A DNA stretch of 41,795 bases from an uncultured Collinsella sp. (GTDB lineage: Bacteria; Actinomycetota; Coriobacteriia; Coriobacteriales; Coriobacteriaceae): positions 1 through 41,795 of the forward strand of contig UQHW01000018.1 in NCBI GenBank assembly GCA_900540935.1, read 5' to 3'. The first letter of the stretch is position 1. Each line of letters begins with the position of its first letter. A program made the translations under genes and the position numbers. The notes under the pieces were generated by a model that saw nothing but the letters and a program-made list of their open reading frames with translations, made no database searches and was not told the origin of the DNA. Below, piece by piece: positions 38,886 through 41,795 of the stretch.

Positions 38886-40487
38886 CTACGACGCCAGTGT
38901 GGCAATGACGGCTTCGTCGCCGGCGTATATTAGGGTGTTGCCATCGGGAATGATCGTCTGGCCTTCGCGTTTGAGCATCACCACAATAAACGGATGTTTG
39001 CCTTGCGGCACATCGCGCAGGCGCTGGCCGGCAAGGCGACCGTGGGGTGTCACGGTGACCTCGCGCAGCGTAACCTCGGCACGCTCTTCGAACGTTGGGG
39101 CTGCCATCACCAGTAGGTCGCCTTCTTCGATCACGGTATCGCCGTTGGGCAGCACCGGGTGCGCTCCGTCGCGCAGCACCAGGACGACGAGCATGTTCGT
39201 AACGCTGCCAATGTCAGCGAGCGAGCGGCCGGCAAACGGATGCCCGGTGCCCACCTTGAGCTTGACGAACGACATGCCGTCCTCGTCGCGGTAATCGTTA
39301 AAGGTGCGGCGCACATCGCCTTCCGCATCGATCATGTCGAGCTTCTTCGCCACCGCCGGCAGCAGCGAACCCTGCACCACAATGCTCGATACGGCAATCA
39401 CAAACACCAGGTCAAATAGGTCGTGGCCACCGGGAACGCCGGCCACCACGGCAAAGAGGCTAAAGACGACCGATGCCGCACCGCGCAGGCCCGCCCAGCT
39501 TACGAGTGCCACCTGGCGAGGGCTTGTCTTAAAGGGCGCCAGCAGCATACCGACGGCGATTGGGCGGCTCACGAAGAGCATGAAGGCCATGAGCGCCAAG
39601 CCCGGCAGCAGCATTTGCGGCAGGCGGGCGGGCGTCACGAGCAGGCCGAGCAAAAAGAAGATGGTCATCTCGGCCATTTCGGTGAGGGTGTCAAAGAAGT
39701 GCGCCAGCTCGACCTTTCCGGTGATGTCGCTTGCACCCAGCACGATGCCGGCCAGGTACACGGCCAAAAAGCCGTTGCCGCCCAGGTAGCTCGGCAATGA
39801 ATATGCGACGATGGCCACGGCGAACAAGAAGATGGTGTGTGCACCCTCTGCCGTTGCGTGCGCGCGCTCAATGAGGCGGCCCGATGCCCAGCCGATGGCA
39901 AGGCCCAGTCCCACACCCAGGATGATCTGCTTGGCCAGCAGCACGGGGATGTTGATGTCTCCGCCAGCCGCAAGAGTCGCGAGCACTGCGGTGAGCATGT
40001 AGGCGACGGGGTCGTTGGAGCCCGATTCGACCTCGAGCAGCGAGTCGGTGCCACCCCTCAGTGACAGGTTGTGCTCGCGCAGGACGCTAAAGACGCTCGC
40101 TGCGTCGGTGGATGCCACAACGGAGCCCAGCAGCAGGCCGCCAATCCAGTTGAAGCCCAGCACAAAGTACGCGAACACGCCGGTGATGCCGGCGGTGATG
40201 ACGACGCCGAGCGTGCTTAGCAGCACTGCGGGCACGGCGACAGGTTTGGCGCGGTCGATGTTGGTGTTAAAGCCGCCGTAGAACATGATGAACAGCAGTG
40301 CCGTGCTGCAGACGGTTTCGGTGAGCGCGTAGTCGCTAAATTCGATGTGCGCCGGGCCGTTGATACCGAGCAGCATGCCAAGCGCGATAAAGATGAGCAG
40401 GGTGGGGAAGGGGAGCTTTTTGCCGACGGGTTTGATGGTCAGGCACAAAATGATGACGAGGCCAATAAAGAGAAGTATCTGGTTCAT
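38886..40487 (-). CDS. CPA1-type potassium/proton antiporter (NhaP2/CvrA-like)
   Basis: A 533-residue cation/proton antiporter with about 12 transmembrane helices (residues 1-390) and cytoplasmic C-terminal RCK_C/TrkA-C-like domains (about 400-533). The antiporter ND motif is visible in ESGSNDPVAYM, and VVASTDAASVFSVL and SWAGLRGAASVVFSL are conserved CPA1 blocks. The C-terminal regulatory part is the reason for choosing K+/H+ (CvrA type) over Na+/H+. The start is ATG 40487. It is divergent from the metallophosphatase gene; the 321-bp gap between them shows only that gene's promoter. Confidence 0.92.
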   Translation of the reverse strand: MNQILLFIGLVIILCLTIKPVGKKLPFPTLLIFIALGMLLGINGPAHIEFSDYALTETVCSTALLFIMFYGGFNTNIDRAKPVAVPAVLLSTLGVVITAGITGVFAYFVLGFNWIGGLLLGSVVASTDAASVFSVLREHNLSLRGGTDSLLEVESGSNDPVAYMLTAVLATLAAGGDINIPVLLAKQIILGVGLGLAIGWASGRLIERAHATAEGAHTIFLFAVAIVAYSLPSYLGGNGFLAVYLAGIVLGASDITGKVELAHFFDTLTEMAEMTIFFLLGLLVTPARLPQMLLPGLALMAFMLFVSRPIAVGMLLAPFKTSPRQVALVSWAGLRGAASVVFSLFAVVAGVPGGHDLFDLVFVIAVSSIVVQGSLLPAVAKKLDMIDAEGDVRRTFNDYRDEDGMSFVKLKVGTGHPFAGRSLADIGSVTNMLVVLVLRDGAHPVLPNGDTVIEEGDLLVMAAPTFEERAEVTLREVTVTPHGRLAGQRLRDVPQGKHPFIVVMLKREGQTIIPDGNTLIYAGDEAVIATLAS

Positions 40488-40704
40488 GGAAGGTGTCCGC
40501 TCCTGGGTGGTTGGCGTGGCACGGTCAGTTGTCTGCGGTTATTTGTACCCAAAGATGGTGGGTTTATGAGGCTGAGCCGTGGGCATGCGCATTTTCGACA
40601 CGAGGCGGCGGTGCGGGCAGCGCTGGTCGGGACGTTGGCACCGGTGGCGTGGCATGAATGACGCGCGTGGGCGGGCGCTGGCGACCGTTGACGGGGTGCG
40701 GCTC

Positions 40705-40733
40705 TTTCCAGCTTTATTGCAACGGAGTACAAT
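40705..40733 (+). promoter_or_regulatory. Promoter of the metallophosphatase gene
   Basis: TTTCCA (40705-40710), 17 bp, TACAAT (40728-40733). A small palindrome, AAGTT-C-AACTT, lies just downstream at about 40746-40756 and could be an operator. Confidence 0.55.
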
Positions 40734-40808
40734 GGGTAACGTTTAAGTTCAACTTGAAGTTTTAGTCGTGGCATCTGGCTTCGGCCGCAATGCAGGGAAA
40801 GGCGTTCC

Positions 40809-41648
40809 ATGGCGATCTATGTGACATCCGATGTTCACGGGCATGTGCGTGCGCTTGACGAGGCCCTGTCCAAGATCTCGCTGACGTCCGACGACACGCT
40901 GTACGTGCTGGGCGACATGATCGATCGCGGGCCCGATCCGGTCGGTGTTATTAAGCTCGTGCGCTCGCTGCCCAACGCCCGCGTGCTCAAGGGCAATCAC
41001 GAGCAGATCATGCTCGATGCCATCATTGGCCAGGATCCGCTCGATGCCGAGACCTGGGATATCAACGGTGGCTGGACGACGCGCGAGCAGCTCAACGACA
41101 TGGAATTTGAGGCATACGAGGAGCTCGTGCGATGGATGGCCGCGCTGCCGCTCTACGCGGTGGTCGAGACTGCCGAGCGGCCGTACCTGCTGGTGCACGC
41201 CGGCATTCAGACCGAGGCGGCGCGTGCGTTTTTGCTTGAGCATGGTGTCGATTGCGGCGACGGCAGGGGAGCGGTCGATGCCGATCGCGAGCTGCTGCAG
41301 CAAATGCTCGCCGTACAGTCGTCCGATGACTTGCTCTGGATTCGCCATGGCTATTGGGATGCCCCGACGGGGCTGCTTTCTGCCGAGGGCAAGGGTTCGG
41401 TCGTGGTGAGTGGCCACACGCCAACGGTGTCGCTCGGGCGTTATTGCGAGGTCGGTGGTCTTGCGGGGCTCGATGAGGAATCGGGACGCGGGCAGATCGT
41501 GCGCTTGGGCGGCGAGGACACTGCCGGTGTGCCCGATCGCATCGACATCGACTGCGCCGCCGCCACCGGCTCCGAGTTCGGCCGCGTGGGCATCCTGCGC
41601 CTGGACGACGGGGCGGAGTTCTACGCGAACATCAACCCGGGCGAATAA
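40809..41648 (+). CDS. Metallophosphatase (calcineurin-like / PPP-type serine/threonine phosphatase fold)
   Basis: A 279-residue enzyme with the complete two-metal phosphoesterase signature: DVHGH (Asp8, His10), GDMIDRG (35-41), GNHE (62-65), LVHAG and SGHTP. The order and spacing resemble bacterial PrpA/PrpB and ApaH-like phosphatases, which act on phosphoproteins or dinucleoside polyphosphates. It has a C-terminal region in which a beta domain replaces the longer ApaH tail. AGGGAAAGGCG precedes the ATG at 40809. The substrate is undetermined. Confidence 0.9.
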   Translation: MAIYVTSDVHGHVRALDEALSKISLTSDDTLYVLGDMIDRGPDPVGVIKLVRSLPNARVLKGNHEQIMLDAIIGQDPLDAETWDINGGWTTREQLNDMEFEAYEELVRWMAALPLYAVVETAERPYLLVHAGIQTEAARAFLLEHGVDCGDGRGAVDADRELLQQMLAVQSSDDLLWIRHGYWDAPTGLLSAEGKGSVVVSGHTPTVSLGRYCEVGGLAGLDEESGRGQIVRLGGEDTAGVPDRIDIDCAAATGSEFGRVGILRLDDGAEFYANINPGE

Positions 41649-41726
41649 TCGGTGCAAGTGGTAGCTAATTTGGGACGGGACTTTTTTGACTACTTTTGCC
41701 CTTCTGCCCGCTAATTGACTTCTCTC

Positions 41727-41768
41727 GGACGGGGATTAAATAAGGCTCTGTTAGACCAGGATTGACAT
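41727..41768. repeat. Right copy of the 42-bp inverted repeat shared by both window ends
   Basis: Reverse complement of 29-70 with one mismatch. The sequences beyond it (41769-41795 and 1-28) are unrelated, as expected for the two different ends of one insertion sequence family that flank the window. Confidence 0.85.
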
Positions 41769-41795
41769 TCCGCCCTGTCATCTTCTTGCGATTGC

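Noticed and set aside
1..41795. tRNA, rRNA and known riboswitch genes
   Set aside because: I found no T-loop/acceptor pattern of a tRNA, no rRNA sequence and no convincing T-box, preQ1 or yybP-ykoY motif by eye; a covariance search would be decisive.

Overview
The window reads as chromosomal DNA of a high-GC Gram-positive gut actinobacterium of the class Coriobacteriia, most likely Collinsella. This is inferred from protein style, GC-rich codon use and the dispersed GGGGAC and TTGCGGTGG hairpin repeats, not from a search. I find 38 protein genes, one IS110-family (IS1111-type) insertion sequence and several families of intergenic hairpins. I find no tRNA, rRNA or CRISPR array. Both ends of the window carry the same 42-bp sequence in inverted orientation, which suggests the segment is bounded by copies of a repeated (probably mobile) element.

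Layout. 1-4.9 kb: methionyl-tRNA synthetase (-), then DUF3267-queH-queA (+). 4.97-6.5 kb: the IS element, inserted at the edge of a structured repeat that follows queA; an uninterrupted copy of this repeat follows the SDR gene at 9.6 kb. 6.7-9.6 kb: a membrane-anchored coiled-coil protein (-) and a short-chain dehydrogenase (+). 10-12.9 kb: tgt, a LOG-family gene and a RelB/YafQ toxin-antitoxin pair. 13-16.1 kb: DegV protein (-), HAD phosphatase and M20 peptidase (+). 16.4-20.1 kb: pstSCAB phosphate importer, without phoU. 20.2-22.9 kb: ABC-F ATPase and Cof-type HAD phosphatase. 23-26.5 kb: DtxR-family regulator (+) facing a zinc/cadmium resistance locus (P1B ATPase, separate HMA protein, ArsR/SmtB sensor) with three matching operators. 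26.5-28.3 kb: a more AT-rich patch with a putative PD-(D/E)XK nuclease. 28.4-32.8 kb: exonuclease, His-rich metal exporter, YaiI, DUF308 protein, nitroreductase. 32.9-34 kb: two tandem histidine phosphatases. 34.2-38.7 kb: serC-serA-M20 peptidase-short DUF1015-like protein (-). 38.9-41.6 kb: CPA1 antiporter (-) and a metallophosphatase (+).

Functional themes. QueH, QueA and Tgt give three steps of queuosine modification of tRNA. PstSCAB imports phosphate. Metal homeostasis recurs: ArsR/HMA/P1B, a DtxR regulator, a putative Mn/heavy-metal exporter, and a DtxR-box-like site before the nitroreductase gene. SerC and SerA give the first steps of serine synthesis.

The strongest leads are: (1) a two-copy 3'-terminal structured element with compensatory changes in its stems; (2) an IS1111-type element whose ends can be fixed by comparison with the uninterrupted copy, and whose 3' non-coding region holds short matches to its circle junction and target, as expected of a guide (seeker/bridge) RNA; (3) hairpin repeats whose arm differences are almost all G-U compatible in one RNA orientation.
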